Below, piece by piece: positions 1 to 8,571 of a DNA stretch of 64,000 nucleotides; positions within the stretch are counted from its first letter, which is position 1, and each line of letters starts with the position of its first letter. The position numbers were made by a program, and so were the translations under genes. This DNA is from Micromonospora sp. WMMD1102 (GTDB lineage Bacteria; Actinomycetota; Actinomycetes; Mycobacteriales; Micromonosporaceae), in assembly GCF_029626265.1 (NCBI RefSeq), contig NZ_JARUBN010000001.1, forward strand, positions 3,596,001-3,660,000. The letters run 5' to 3'. Below the pieces are notes generated by a model. That model was not told the origin of the DNA. It ran no database searches and saw only the letters and a program-made list of their open reading frames with translations.

Positions 1-782
1 ACCATCCGGGCCAGCAGCCGGTGGTAGATGCCGGCCATCGCCGCCACGCAGGCCGCGCTGCGCCGGTCCAGCAGGGGCAGCAGGCGCAAGCCGGTCTGGT
101 AGTACCGCTCGGCCCGGCGGGCCTGCCAGCGGACCAGTCCGGCGAGCCGGTCCGGCGGGTCGGTCAGCCCGCCGTCCGGGCCGAGTTCCAGGGTGCAGCC
201 GAACCGCTCCAGGTCCCGGCGGGGCAGGTAGGTCCGGCCGGCGGCACCGTCCTCCAGGATGTCCCGCAGGATGTTCGTCAGTTGCAGCGCGATCCCCAGG
301 GTGTCGGCGAGTTCGGCGGCGGCCGCCCGGTCCACCGAGGGACGCAGCGCGAAGACGCCGAGCGAGAGCCGGCCGATCGACCCGGCGACGCAGCGGCAGT
401 AGCCGACCAGTTCCTCGAAGGTCTCGTAGCCGACGCCCCGGACGTCGGCCACGCAGCCGTCGACCAGTTCGTCGAAGGCGGCCACCGGAATCGGCAGCCG
501 GGCGGCGGCGTCGGCCAGGGCGACGAGTACCGGGTCGCCGCCGGTCTCCGGCAGCCGGTGCAGGGCCGCCCGGACCTGGTCGAGCCGGGCCAGCTTGGTG
601 GCGGCGGGCAGGTCCCCGTCGCCGATGTCGTCGATGCGGCGGGCGACCGCGTACACCGCGCAGAGCGCGGCGCGTCGGTCGGGGCGGAGCAGCCGGATCC
701 CGTACGAGAAGTTGCGGGCCTGGCTGCGGGTCACCCGGGCGCACTCCCGGTAGGCGCGCTCCAGCCCGGCGTCGGCGGTCAT
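1..782 (-). CDS. hpnD: Presqualene diphosphate synthase HpnD, C-terminus cut off by window edge
   Basis: Squalene/phytoene synthase family protein, 260 codons visible. It should condense two farnesyl diphosphates to presqualene diphosphate, the first step of the HpnC/D/E route to squalene and hopanoids. Both aspartate-rich motifs are visible: DDIGD at residues 51-55, following a typical RRAALCAVYAVARRI helix, and NILRDILED at about 170-178. The ATG at 782 overlaps the stop of hpnC (ATGA), so the two genes are translationally coupled. The C-terminal end and any following hpnE-like gene lie off the left edge. The split between HpnC and HpnD rests on gene order and family resemblance; a carotenoid phytoene synthase is the main alternative but fits the paired arrangement less well. 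Confidence 0.85.
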   Translation of the reverse strand, partial: MTADAGLERAYRECARVTRSQARNFSYGIRLLRPDRRAALCAVYAVARRIDDIGDGDLPAATKLARLDQVRAALHRLPETGGDPVLVALADAAARLPIPVAAFDELVDGCVADVRGVGYETFEELVGYCRCVAGSIGRLSLGVFALRPSVDRAAAAELADTLGIALQLTNILRDILEDGAAGRTYLPRRDLERFGCTLELGPDGGLTDPPDRLAGLVRWQARRAERYYQTGLRLLPLLDRRSAACVAAMAGIYHRLLARM

Positions 783-1708
783 CCGCGCGCCCCGCTCGGG
801 TGCAGCGCGACCCGGAACGGCCGGTACGACCGCAGCCACGCGGCGGCGACGCCGGCCCGGGTCGGCTTCGGCGGTCCGGGCAGCGGGTCGTGGTCGGCCC
901 GGGCCAGGGCGGCCAGCGCGGCCCGGCCACCGGCGAGGTAACCGCCGACCGCCAGCCGGGCCCAGCCGTGCAGGTCACCGACGAGCGGCGCGCCCGCGTC
1001 GAGCAGGTCGGCGGCCCGCCTTGCCTGGCGCCGGACCACCGTCCGGAGCCGGTCGCCGGCCCGGGGTGCATCCAGGTCCTCCTCGGCCACCCCGGCCGCC
1101 GCCAACTCCTCGGTCGGCAGGTAGATCCGGCCCCGGCGGCGGTCCTCGGCGACGTCCTGGAGGTGCTCCACCACCTGCAACGCGGTGCAGATCCGGTTGG
1201 AGAGCCGGATCCGGTCCGGCGAGGCGGCACCGAAGACGTGCAGCACCAGTTCGCCGACCGGGTCGGCGGAGAAATGGCAGTAGTCGACGAGCGCGCCGAA
1301 GGTCGGGTAGCGGTTCACCACCTGGTCGCGGCGGTTCGCCTCGATCAGCCGCAGCAGCGGGTCGATCGGCAGCCGGCAGTCGACAACGGTGGGCGCCAGC
1401 CGGACCAGTACCGGGTGCCGGGGCAGCCGGCCGTGGTAGAGGGCGCGTACCTCGCGGTCGAACCGGTCCAGTCCGGCGAGCCGGGCGGCCGGCGACTCGT
1501 CCCGGCCGGAGATGTCCGGCTCGTCGCCGAGGTCGTCGACGTACCGGGCGTACCCGTAGAGGGCGAGCAGGTGCCGGCGGATCCGGGCCGGCAGGACGCG
1601 GAGCGCGACCGGGAAGTTCTCGCCGGCCAGTACGGTGTCCGGCTGCCGCCGCCCACCCGGCCGGTCCGCGGACGGATGGTCGGAGGCATCGTCGGTCAGA
1701 TGAAGCAC
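779..1708 (-). CDS. hpnC: Squalene synthase HpnC
   Basis: Squalene/phytoene synthase family protein of 309 residues. In the bacterial HpnCDE route HpnC converts presqualene diphosphate to hydroxysqualene. The two diphosphate-Mg binding motifs are DDLGD at residues 58-62 and DVAED at 185-189. I chose the GTG at 1708 because a purine-rich AGAGGCGG stretch lies just upstream and the family-conserved part begins shortly after; an upstream in-frame GTG would add about 30 atypical residues. It overlaps hpnD by four bases. The 230 bases before it (1709-1938) carry no gene and presumably hold the promoter of the pair. Confidence 0.85.
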   Translation of the reverse strand: MLHLTDDASDHPSADRPGGRRQPDTVLAGENFPVALRVLPARIRRHLLALYGYARYVDDLGDEPDISGRDESPAARLAGLDRFDREVRALYHGRLPRHPVLVRLAPTVVDCRLPIDPLLRLIEANRRDQVVNRYPTFGALVDYCHFSADPVGELVLHVFGAASPDRIRLSNRICTALQVVEHLQDVAEDRRRGRIYLPTEELAAAGVAEEDLDAPRAGDRLRTVVRRQARRAADLLDAGAPLVGDLHGWARLAVGGYLAGGRAALAALARADHDPLPGPPKPTRAGVAAAWLRSYRPFRVALHPSGARG

Positions 1709-1938
1709 GCTGCCGCCTCTCGCGAGGTCCAGTCGGCTCAGCGGGGCCGCGCCAGACCGCCGCGCCGGATCGGTCGTAACCCACCACTCGCGCTCAGTAA
1801 TCTTCACCGAGAGTACCGAAATTCCCACGCTGGGCGGTGCGGCCTGCCGAATTCCTCTCGGCGTGTTCGACGGCCCGTGTCGGTGTAGCCCGGACCGGGC
1901 CGACCAGGGCGGCGGATCGACCGTCACCGGTCGGCGTG

Positions 1939-2781
1939 TCATCTTGACTGGGTACGCCGGGCCATCCAGATGCCGATCACCATCGCCGCCACCGCGACCA
2001 GGCCGAAGAAGAGCCGGGGCCCCTCCAGGGAGAGTCGCTCCTCGAAGGCGAAGACTCCGATCAGCACGCCGCCGAACGGGTCGAGCAGGGCGATCGCGGT
2101 CAGCGGGGCGGCGATCGGCCCGCCCTGGAACGCGTTCTGGTTCAGCGTCAACGCGGTGCCGCCGACCAGGACGAGGGCGTAGACGTGCCAGTTGGTGAAG
2201 ATCTCGCCCGGCTGCTCCGGCAGCTTCTCGATCACGGTCTTGACCAGGGCGGCTGCCATCGCATAGAGCAGGCCGGTGGCGATGCCGAGCATCAGGCCCC
2301 GGGTGGCGTCCTGGGTACGCCAGGCCACCAGCAGGCAGATGGTGACAAGCGTGCCGACCGCCACCGTGACGCCGATCCAGGCCAACGTCTTCGGCTCCGT
2401 CACCCCGCCCCGGGGGTTGGCGGCGAGCAGGAACCCGGTCAGTCCGACCACCCCGAGCAGCACCACCAGGAGGTCCCGGCGGTGCGGCCGGCGCCGCTCG
2501 ATCGCCGCCTCCAGCGGTATCGCCATGAAGAGGCCGCTGACCAGCAGCGGTTCGACCAGGGCGAGGGCGCCGAACCGCAGCGCCAGCGCCTGGAGCACGG
2601 TGCCGAACGCGTCCGCGGTCGAGCCGAACAGCCACAGCCGCCGGTGCAGCAGCCGGATCAGCAACCGCGGGTCGATGGTCCGGGTCGGCCGTTCACGTTT
2701 GGCCGCCTGCTGTTCCAGCACCGAACTCACCGCGAAGAAGGCGGCCGAGGCGAGTCCGAGCGCGATGGCGATGCCGTTCAC
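1939..2781 (-). CDS. DMT/EamA-type multi-spanning membrane protein
   Basis: A 280-residue hydrophobic protein that resembles the drug/metabolite transporter superfamily (DMT, EamA-like), with about nine to ten predicted membrane segments and two repeat halves, the second starting near residue 140. The N-terminus (MNGIAIALGLASAAFFAVSS) is a membrane segment without a cleavable signal. Family members export or exchange small metabolites or act in magnesium transport (NIPA-like); the substrate here cannot be told. The GTG at 2781 is preceded by GAAAGG at good spacing. It is co-directional with hpnC, 230 bases upstream of it, and follows the GT28 gene by about 100 bases, so cotranscription is possible but not shown. 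Confidence 0.75.
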   Translation of the reverse strand: MNGIAIALGLASAAFFAVSSVLEQQAAKRERPTRTIDPRLLIRLLHRRLWLFGSTADAFGTVLQALALRFGALALVEPLLVSGLFMAIPLEAAIERRRPHRRDLLVVLLGVVGLTGFLLAANPRGGVTEPKTLAWIGVTVAVGTLVTICLLVAWRTQDATRGLMLGIATGLLYAMAAALVKTVIEKLPEQPGEIFTNWHVYALVLVGGTALTLNQNAFQGGPIAAPLTAIALLDPFGGVLIGVFAFEERLSLEGPRLFFGLVAVAAMVIGIWMARRTQSR

Positions 2782-2883
2782 CGGGTCGTACCTTTCGGAT
2801 CGGCCCGCCGGGCCACCCCGGTGCCGAGCCACCCGGGCGGCGTCCCCACGACGGAATCGACGGCAGGAGGTCGGATCGGCACC

Positions 2884-4305
2884 TCAGCCTTGCCGGTCCG
2901 GACGGTTCGCCGGGCGGCTGCCGTCGGCCCGGGGCTGGTCCGCGCCGATCCGCAGTCTCGCCACGCCGGCCCGCAGCCCCACCCACCGGGTCAGCGTCCG
3001 GCGGGACGGCACGGCGGCCACCCCCGCCGGGACCTCGGCGGGCAGCTCCGGACCGGTCGGCACCGTCCGGTCGGCAAGCCCGACCGGATCGCCGGGCGTC
3101 GGCGGACCGTAGCCGGCCTGAGACGTCACCGCTGCCGGTCCGGTCGGCGCGCCGCCCAGGGCGACGTCGGCGACCACCGCCGCGGGATCGGTCTCGAACA
3201 GGGCCAGCCCGGCGGCCCGCTGCCGCTCGCCGGCCGTACCCTCGGCCAGCTCGACCAGGGTGGGCCCCAGGTCGGCGGCCCGGCGCACCCAGCTCGCCAC
3301 CCCGGCCCGGGCCATGGTGGCCGCGTTCGCCCGGCCGTGCCCGGGGATCGGCCGGTAGGTGGCGACCGGCAGGCCACAGGCCATCGCCTCCAGTGCGGTG
3401 AGCCCACCGGCGTTCTCCACCAGCACGTCGGCGGCGCGCAGCAGCTCCGGCATGTCGTCGACCCAGCCGAAGACGTGCCCGCTGCCGCGCCGGCTCAACC
3501 TGCGGAACAGCGCCTCGTTCCGCCCGCAGACCACCACCGGCACCGCCGCACCGGTACGCGCGATCTCGGCCGCCGTCCGGGCCACCGCGCCCACCCCCCA
3601 GGAGCCGGCGACCAGCAGGGCGAGCCGGGCGTCGACGGGCAGCCCCAGGCGTTCCCGGGCGCGCCGCTTCTCCGCCGCGGAGCCCGGACGGAAGCCGGCC
3701 GAGACCATCCGGCCGGCCACCCGGACCTCACCCGCACCCAGCGCCCTGGCCTCGGCCCGGGTGGTGCGGTGCGCCGCGCAGTGCACGTCGATACCGGGCG
3801 AGACCCAGATCGGGTTCACCGCGAAGTCGGTCAGATAGGTGATCACCGGTACGGCGAGCCGCCCGTCCCGGCGCAGCGGCCCGACGATCTGGCTGACCAC
3901 CGGGTACGTCGAGACCACCGCCCGGGTGTCCGGGGGCAACATCCGGAGTACCCGGGGCCACACCGGTCGCAGCAGTGCCCGGGTGATCGGTGCGGCCCGG
4001 CTGAAGTTGCCGCCGATCGCGAAGAGCAGCCCGTAGATCCACGGCAGCCGGCTCAGCATCCCGTGGTAGGTGCCGCGCAGCAGCCGGCCCAGTCCCCAGG
4101 GAAAGATGTCGGCCAGGTCCACGCACTCCGCCAGCAGGCCACGGTCGCGCAGCCGGCCGGCGAGTTCCCGGCTCGCGCCGTCGTGCCCGGCTCCCGCGCT
4201 GGCGTAGATGATCACCACGCGCGGACGCCGCGCACCGGGCCGGCTGGCAGACGGCTCGGACGCCTCCCCGCGGTTCGCGTCGTACCGCCCGGATCTGAAC
4301 GTCAT
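2884..4305 (-). CDS. GT28/MGDG-synthase-like glycosyltransferase
   Basis: A 473-residue GT-B fold enzyme of the MurG/monogalactosyldiacylglycerol-synthase group (GT28). The N-terminal glycine-rich loop (VVIIYASAGAGHDGASREL, about residue 30) matches the SAGxGH signature of MGDG synthases, and the C-terminal half has the donor-binding segment ENAGGLTALEAMACGLPV. By family it transfers a sugar from a nucleotide donor to a lipid acceptor at the inner membrane face. The last 80 or so residues are proline- and arginine-rich and probably disordered. The ATG at 4305 gives an N-terminus that fits the family although its ribosome site is weak. It faces another glycosyltransferase (4592, plus strand) across 286 bases, so both may act on glycolipids, which is inference. 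Confidence 0.8.
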   Translation of the reverse strand: MTFRSGRYDANRGEASEPSASRPGARRPRVVIIYASAGAGHDGASRELAGRLRDRGLLAECVDLADIFPWGLGRLLRGTYHGMLSRLPWIYGLLFAIGGNFSRAAPITRALLRPVWPRVLRMLPPDTRAVVSTYPVVSQIVGPLRRDGRLAVPVITYLTDFAVNPIWVSPGIDVHCAAHRTTRAEARALGAGEVRVAGRMVSAGFRPGSAAEKRRARERLGLPVDARLALLVAGSWGVGAVARTAAEIARTGAAVPVVVCGRNEALFRRLSRRGSGHVFGWVDDMPELLRAADVLVENAGGLTALEAMACGLPVATYRPIPGHGRANAATMARAGVASWVRRAADLGPTLVELAEGTAGERQRAAGLALFETDPAAVVADVALGGAPTGPAAVTSQAGYGPPTPGDPVGLADRTVPTGPELPAEVPAGVAAVPSRRTLTRWVGLRAGVARLRIGADQPRADGSRPANRPDRQG

Positions 4306-4369
4306 CCGGCCATCTACCCGCAGGAGGTGCGAAGAATCCTCGAAGCGCCGTACTGCTTCGCCCGCGACG

Positions 4370-4400
4370 GGAAGCGGACCCTTTCGCCGGGCCCGCTTCC
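4370..4400. promoter_or_regulatory. Inverted repeat in the divergent glycosyltransferase intergenic region
   Basis: GGAAGCGG (4370-4377) and its exact complement CCGCTTCC (4393-4400) are separated by 15 bases, in the 286-base region between two divergent glycosyltransferase genes. It may be an operator or an mRNA hairpin; no known regulator motif was recognised. Confidence 0.3.
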
Positions 4401-4591
4401 GGACAACCGGCCCGGGCCGGCGCCGGTACGGACGTAGACTCCGGGTACCCCGCGACGGCCGGCCGACACCCGCTCCCGAGCCGGGTCGGGGTCGACGGTC
4501 GACGGGTGCGCGGCACACGGCCCGGTCGGGTGCCGGGTCGTGGCCGGCCCGCCGCCTCCGCACCGACAGCCCGGCCCGCGGGGAGGGCGCC

Positions 4592-5845
4592 ATGCGGGTC
4601 CTGATCGTCACCGCCGGTTCGCTCGGTGACGTCGCCCCCTACACCGGCCTCGGCGCCCGGCTGCGGGCTGCCGGTCACCGGGTGACGGTCGCCGCCCCGG
4701 CGCCGTACGCCGGCCTGGTCACCGGGGCCGGCCTGGAGTTCCGGCCGATCGGCGGGGACCTGGCCGCGCTCCGGGCCGGCACCGCCGAACGCCGTCCCGG
4801 ATGGTCCGTTCCGGGCGCCCCCGGGCTGCTCGACTTCGTCCGGCTCGGCCGCCGGTTCGTCGGTGAACTCGGCACCGGCATCGCGACCGCGGCCGGGACC
4901 GGGACCGACGTGCTACTGCTGTCCAGCACGACCGCGCCGCTGGGCTACTCGGTGGCGCAGTACCACGGCATCCCGTGCCTCGGGGTCTTCCTCCAGCCGA
5001 CCGCACCCACCCGGGCGTTCCCGCCGGTCGTGCTCGGGGTGCGCACGCTGGGCGGCTGGGGGAACCGGCTCGCCGGGTGGCTCGGCCGCAGGCTGGCCGA
5101 CCGGGTCTACGCCGACGCCTCTCGCCGGCTGCGTGCCCGGCTCGGCCTGCCGCCGGTCGGCCTCGGCCGGCTGGAGCGGCTGGCCACCGCCGACGGCTGG
5201 GCGGTGCTGCACGGCTTCAGCCCGGCCGTGCTGCCCCGACCACCCGACTGGCCGGCCGGGCTGGAGGTGGTCGGCTACTGGTGGCCGGCCGGCGGGGCCG
5301 GCTGGCGCCCGCCGGGCGAGCTGGTCGACTTCCTCGCCGCCGGCCCGCCGCCGGTCTACGTCGGCTTCGGCAGCCTCACCGACACCGGGGACGGACTGCA
5401 CGCCCTGGTCGTCGGCGCGCTGCGCCGGGCCGGGGTACGCGGGATCTTGCAGGGGCGCCCAGGTGCCGGCGCGGACCCGTACCGGGAGGGGGATGTGCTC
5501 ACCGTCGGGGACGTACCGCACGACTGGCTCTTTCCCCGGATGGCCGCGCTGGTCCACCACGCCGGCTGCGGAACGACCGGGGCGGGTCTGCGGGCCGGGG
5601 TGCCGGCGGTGCCGGTGCCGGTCCTCGCCGACCAGCCGTTCTGGGCTGCCCGGCTGGCCGCCCTCGGCGCCGCACCCGGGGTGCTGCCGCTGCGTCGGCT
5701 CGACGAGGCCGGGCTGGCCGACGCGATCCGGGCCGCGGTGACCGAGCCGGGCCTACGGAGCCGGGCCCGCCGCTTCGCCGACCGGCTGGCCGCCGAGGAC
5801 GGCGCCGGCGCGGTGGTGGCCGCGGTCGACCGGCTGGCCCGTTGA
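4592..5845 (+). CDS. GT1 family glycosyltransferase (sterol/macrolide-type UGT)
   Basis: A 417-residue GT-B enzyme of the UDP-glycosyltransferase family. The N-terminus MRVLIVTAGSLGDVAPYTGL is the standard acceptor-domain opening of sterol 3-beta-glucosyltransferase-like and antibiotic-type enzymes. The donor domain has PPPVYVGFGSL near residue 250 and the signature HHAGCGTTGAGLRAGVPAV followed by DQPFWAARL, which contacts the nucleotide sugar. The ATG at 4592 follows GGGAGGG at ideal spacing. It is probably a cytosolic enzyme glucosylating a lipid, sterol-like or polyketide acceptor. The neighbouring hopanoid genes make a hopanoid or glycolipid acceptor possible, but this is inference only. 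Confidence 0.85.
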   Translation: MRVLIVTAGSLGDVAPYTGLGARLRAAGHRVTVAAPAPYAGLVTGAGLEFRPIGGDLAALRAGTAERRPGWSVPGAPGLLDFVRLGRRFVGELGTGIATAAGTGTDVLLLSSTTAPLGYSVAQYHGIPCLGVFLQPTAPTRAFPPVVLGVRTLGGWGNRLAGWLGRRLADRVYADASRRLRARLGLPPVGLGRLERLATADGWAVLHGFSPAVLPRPPDWPAGLEVVGYWWPAGGAGWRPPGELVDFLAAGPPPVYVGFGSLTDTGDGLHALVVGALRRAGVRGILQGRPGAGADPYREGDVLTVGDVPHDWLFPRMAALVHHAGCGTTGAGLRAGVPAVPVPVLADQPFWAARLAALGAAPGVLPLRRLDEAGLADAIRAAVTEPGLRSRARRFADRLAAEDGAGAVVAAVDRLAR

Positions 5846-6002
5846 CCGGCCGACCGCGGCTGCTCACCCCCTCCCCGGCCCACCCCCGGAATCCCGGTCG
5901 GTCGGCCGGTCCCACGGTCGCCACCTCGACCGCGACCTCGACTGAAATCGCAACCCCGACTGCGGACGCGAGCCGGCCCCGGCCCGGCCGCGATCCCGAT
6001 CC

Positions 6003-6027
6003 CGACCGCGACCGCGACCGCGACCGT
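6003..6027. repeat. GACCGC hexanucleotide tandem repeat
   Basis: About four copies of the hexamer GACCGC preceded by two GATCCC units lie in the convergent gap between the GT1 gene and the substrate-binding protein gene, and reach that gene's stop codon. Length variation by slippage is expected. Confidence 0.75.
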
Positions 6028-7343
6028 CAGAGCTTCTCGTAGCAGGGCCGGTCCAGGCTGTACGCCTGCGCGGTCGGGCCGGCGGTCAACGGCCGCACCT
6101 GGACCACCCCGGTCGGGGCGGCCCGGTCCGGCCGGTACACCGCGGAGACCCGCACGGCGCCGTCAGCCGGCCCGGCGGCGTAGTTGCCGGCACCGGCCGG
6201 CAGCATGCCCTCGTAGTCGACCGAGGTCAGCGACTTCACGGCGGCCAGCAGCCCGGCCCGGGTCAGGTCGCCGTCGGCCACCGCCCTGGTCAGCGCCGCC
6301 TTCAGCGGATACGACCAGACCCAGCCGGCGGTGTACCCGTCGTTCGGGGTGACCTGGCCGAGCGCCTCGCGCAGCGCCCGGTGCCCGGGGGTGTCGCTGC
6401 CCCACGCGTCCCAGGGTGCGGTCTGCTCGTAACGGGCCAGCAGGGCGGGCGCGGCGGCACTCTGCAACAGGGCCGGATTCCAGGTCGGGCTGGTGCCGAT
6501 GAACCGGCCGGCGAAGCCCCGGGCGGTGGCCTGGCCGACGATCGCCGCCGCGTCGGCCGGTCCCATGGTCAGCATCACCAGGTCGGGCCGGCCGGAGAGG
6601 ACCGCCTGGATCGCGCCGGCCTGCTTGTCCGCGCCGGAGTCGGTCTTCACCGCTGTGAAGCTCAGCCCGAGGCTCTGCGCGGCGAGCTTGGCGCCGGCCG
6701 CCGCGTCGTCGCCGTAGTCACCGGCCAGGTGCACCGCCAGCACCGACTTCACCCCGTGCGCCTCCCGCGCGTAGTCGAGCGCGTTCATCGACTCCAGGCA
6801 GTAGTTGGCACCGGATTCGACGATCACGTCCTCGAAGGCGTACGCCGAGGTCCAGGCGGCCGGCGCCGCGACCACGTTGCTCGCCTTCATGTCGGCCAGG
6901 ATCGCGGCGGTGGTCGGCGAGCCGAGGGTCTGGGCCAGGGCCAGCACGTTCGGCTTCATCTCCTGGTACACCTGGTTGTGCGTCTGCGGGTTGTACTTGT
7001 TGTCCCGGATCCACCGGGTCACGTCGACCTCGTAGTCGCCGATCCCGCCGGCGGTGTTCACCCGCTTCCAGAACGCCTTCTGGGCGTCGGTGATCGGCAC
7101 TGCCAACGCCCGGAACGGTCCCTCGGTCAGGTCGGAGATGATGCCGAGGTAGATGCATCCCTTGTTCCGGTCCACCGCCTCCGGGCAGGGTTCCGCGGTG
7201 ACCCCGACGTCGGACTTCACCCCGGAGGCGTCGGTCTCGGTGTCCCCGCCGCGACAGGCGGCGGATGCGGCGCAGAGCAGCAGGGCGACGGTCGCGGCGG
7301 CGATCCGGCGCGGTGTGGAACCGGACGGTCTGTTCCTTCCCAT
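6027..7343 (-). CDS. Branched-chain-amino-acid-type ABC substrate-binding lipoprotein
   Basis: A 438-residue periplasmic-binding-type protein (Leu/Ile/Val-binding, peripla_BP_6 group). The N-terminus is a lipoprotein signal: basic start, hydrophobic VALLLCAASA, then an ASAAC lipobox with the lipidated cysteine, so it is tethered outside the membrane. The body shows the two-lobed type I fold pattern, for example TEGPFRALAVPITDAQKAFW early and GYTAGWVWSYPLKAAL late. It is the last gene of the liv-type operon and lies 100 bases after livM. It captures the substrate for the LivHMGF transporter; the acyl-CoA ligase in the operon hints that the substrate is a carboxylic acid rather than an amino acid. 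Confidence 0.85.
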   Translation of the reverse strand: MGRNRPSGSTPRRIAAATVALLLCAASAACRGGDTETDASGVKSDVGVTAEPCPEAVDRNKGCIYLGIISDLTEGPFRALAVPITDAQKAFWKRVNTAGGIGDYEVDVTRWIRDNKYNPQTHNQVYQEMKPNVLALAQTLGSPTTAAILADMKASNVVAAPAAWTSAYAFEDVIVESGANYCLESMNALDYAREAHGVKSVLAVHLAGDYGDDAAAGAKLAAQSLGLSFTAVKTDSGADKQAGAIQAVLSGRPDLVMLTMGPADAAAIVGQATARGFAGRFIGTSPTWNPALLQSAAAPALLARYEQTAPWDAWGSDTPGHRALREALGQVTPNDGYTAGWVWSYPLKAALTRAVADGDLTRAGLLAAVKSLTSVDYEGMLPAGAGNYAAGPADGAVRVSAVYRPDRAAPTGVVQVRPLTAGPTAQAYSLDRPCYEKL

Positions 7344-7387
7344 GGCTACCTCGCAGGTCGGTGGGAGCAGCACAGCAGGAAACGGCG

Positions 7388-7459
7388 TGTCGGTGGGAGA
7401 ACGGCGGTCAATAGGAGAAGGGCGGTCAGTAGGAGCAGGGCGGTCAGTAGGAGAACGGC
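7388..7459. repeat. 18-bp tandem repeat spanning the 3' end of livM
   Basis: The sequence GGTCAGTAGGAGAACGGC recurs with an exact 18-base period (GGTC at 7406, 7424 and 7442, with a degenerate further copy near 7388). The copy at 7442 contains the last codons and stop of livM, so the array looks like a tandem duplication of the gene's 3' end running into the spacer before the binding-protein gene. Confidence 0.8.
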
Positions 7460-8571
7460 CAGGTTTTCCAGTAGTTGCGGACCCGTGTCCAGATGCCGAA
7501 CAGGCCCCGGGGCTCGAAGATGAGGAAGACGACCAGGAGTACGCCGTACAGGATCGTCTCCACCTGGAAGACGTTCGGCATCTCGTTCGGCTGGGCGTGC
7601 AGGAACGGCAGCCACGCCTGTAGTTCCCGGATGAACCGGGGCAGCAGGGTGAGGAAGAACGCCCCGGCGATCGCGCCGGAGATGGTGCCCGCACCTCCGA
7701 TCAGCACCATCGCGATGTACTGCACCGACAGCAGCAGGCTGAACGAACCCGGGTCGAAGAACCCGGTGATCGTGTAGAGCAGCGCCCCCGCGCAGCCGGC
7801 GTACGCCGACGAGACGGCGAAGGCGATCGTCTTGTAGCGGGCCAGGTTCACCCCGATCACCCCGGCGGCGATGTCCCGGTCCCGGATCGCGGTGAACGCC
7901 CGCCCCACCTTCGAGCGGGCCAGGTTGGCGGCGGCCAGCGCGAAGCCGACCAGGAGCAGCAGCATCAGCCAGTAGAGCTTCTGGTCGCGGGTGCCGAGCG
8001 GGCCGGTGGCGGCGATCGGCCGGCCGAAGAACTCCAGGGTGGCCGCCGGCCGGCCGACCCCGGCGCCGCCGGTCAGCGCCGACCACTCGCTGAACACGTG
8101 CTGTCCGATGAAGACCAGGCCGAGGGTGACGATCGCCAGGTAGAGCCCGCGCAGCCGGGTGGCCAGCGGGGCGACCAGCACCCCGGCCAGCCCGGCGACC
8201 AGCCCGGCGGCGGGCAACCAGACCAGGATGTTGGTGACCCCGAAGCCGATCACCCGGCCGTCCGGGTCGCCGGAGATCGCCGCCGCCGTGTACGCGCCGA
8301 CGGCGAGGAAGAACGCGTGCCCCAGCGAGACCTGCCCGGCGTAGCCGGTGACCAGCCCCAGTCCGATCGCCCCGATCGCCGCCACGCAACCCAGCGCCAG
8401 CAGTTGCAGCACCTCGTCGGTGAGCAGGAACGGCAGGGCGAGAGCGATGGCGAGCAGCCCGGCCATCGCGACCCGCTTCGCCCGGGTGTCGAACAGGGCC
8501 AGTTCGTCGGCGTACGAGGTGTGCAGCCCGGGTCGTCCGGGCGGGCGGGTACGCCTGCCGGTGGTCTTCAC
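7444..8571 (-). CDS. livM: LivM-type ABC permease
   Basis: A 375-residue inner-membrane permease of the branched-chain-amino-acid ABC family. It has a hydrophilic N-terminal tail of about 30 residues, then eight to ten membrane segments. The GYAGQVSLGHAFFLAVGAY segment is the LivM hallmark, and the conserved cytoplasmic loop SKVGRAFTAIRDRDIAAGVIG is the EAA-like contact with the ATPase. The GTG at 8571 overlaps the livH stop (GTGA). With LivH it forms the translocation channel. Its C-terminus ends PFSY and sits in an 18-bp tandem repeat. Confidence 0.88.
   Translation of the reverse strand: MKTTGRRTRPPGRPGLHTSYADELALFDTRAKRVAMAGLLAIALALPFLLTDEVLQLLALGCVAAIGAIGLGLVTGYAGQVSLGHAFFLAVGAYTAAAISGDPDGRVIGFGVTNILVWLPAAGLVAGLAGVLVAPLATRLRGLYLAIVTLGLVFIGQHVFSEWSALTGGAGVGRPAATLEFFGRPIAATGPLGTRDQKLYWLMLLLLVGFALAAANLARSKVGRAFTAIRDRDIAAGVIGVNLARYKTIAFAVSSAYAGCAGALLYTITGFFDPGSFSLLLSVQYIAMVLIGGAGTISGAIAGAFFLTLLPRFIRELQAWLPFLHAQPNEMPNVFQVETILYGVLLVVFLIFEPRGLFGIWTRVRNYWKTWPFSY

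Noticed and set aside
1709..2635. Extension of the hpnC frame upstream into the DMT gene (apparent 618-residue protein)
   Set aside because: The extra 309 residues are the out-of-frame reverse of the DMT coding sequence; the family domain and ribosome site fit a start at 1708.
2185..4437. Long plus-strand frame opposite the DMT and GT28 genes
   Set aside because: The translation is Gln/Pro/His/Gly-rich without motifs, and both minus-strand genes have recognisable families and good starts.
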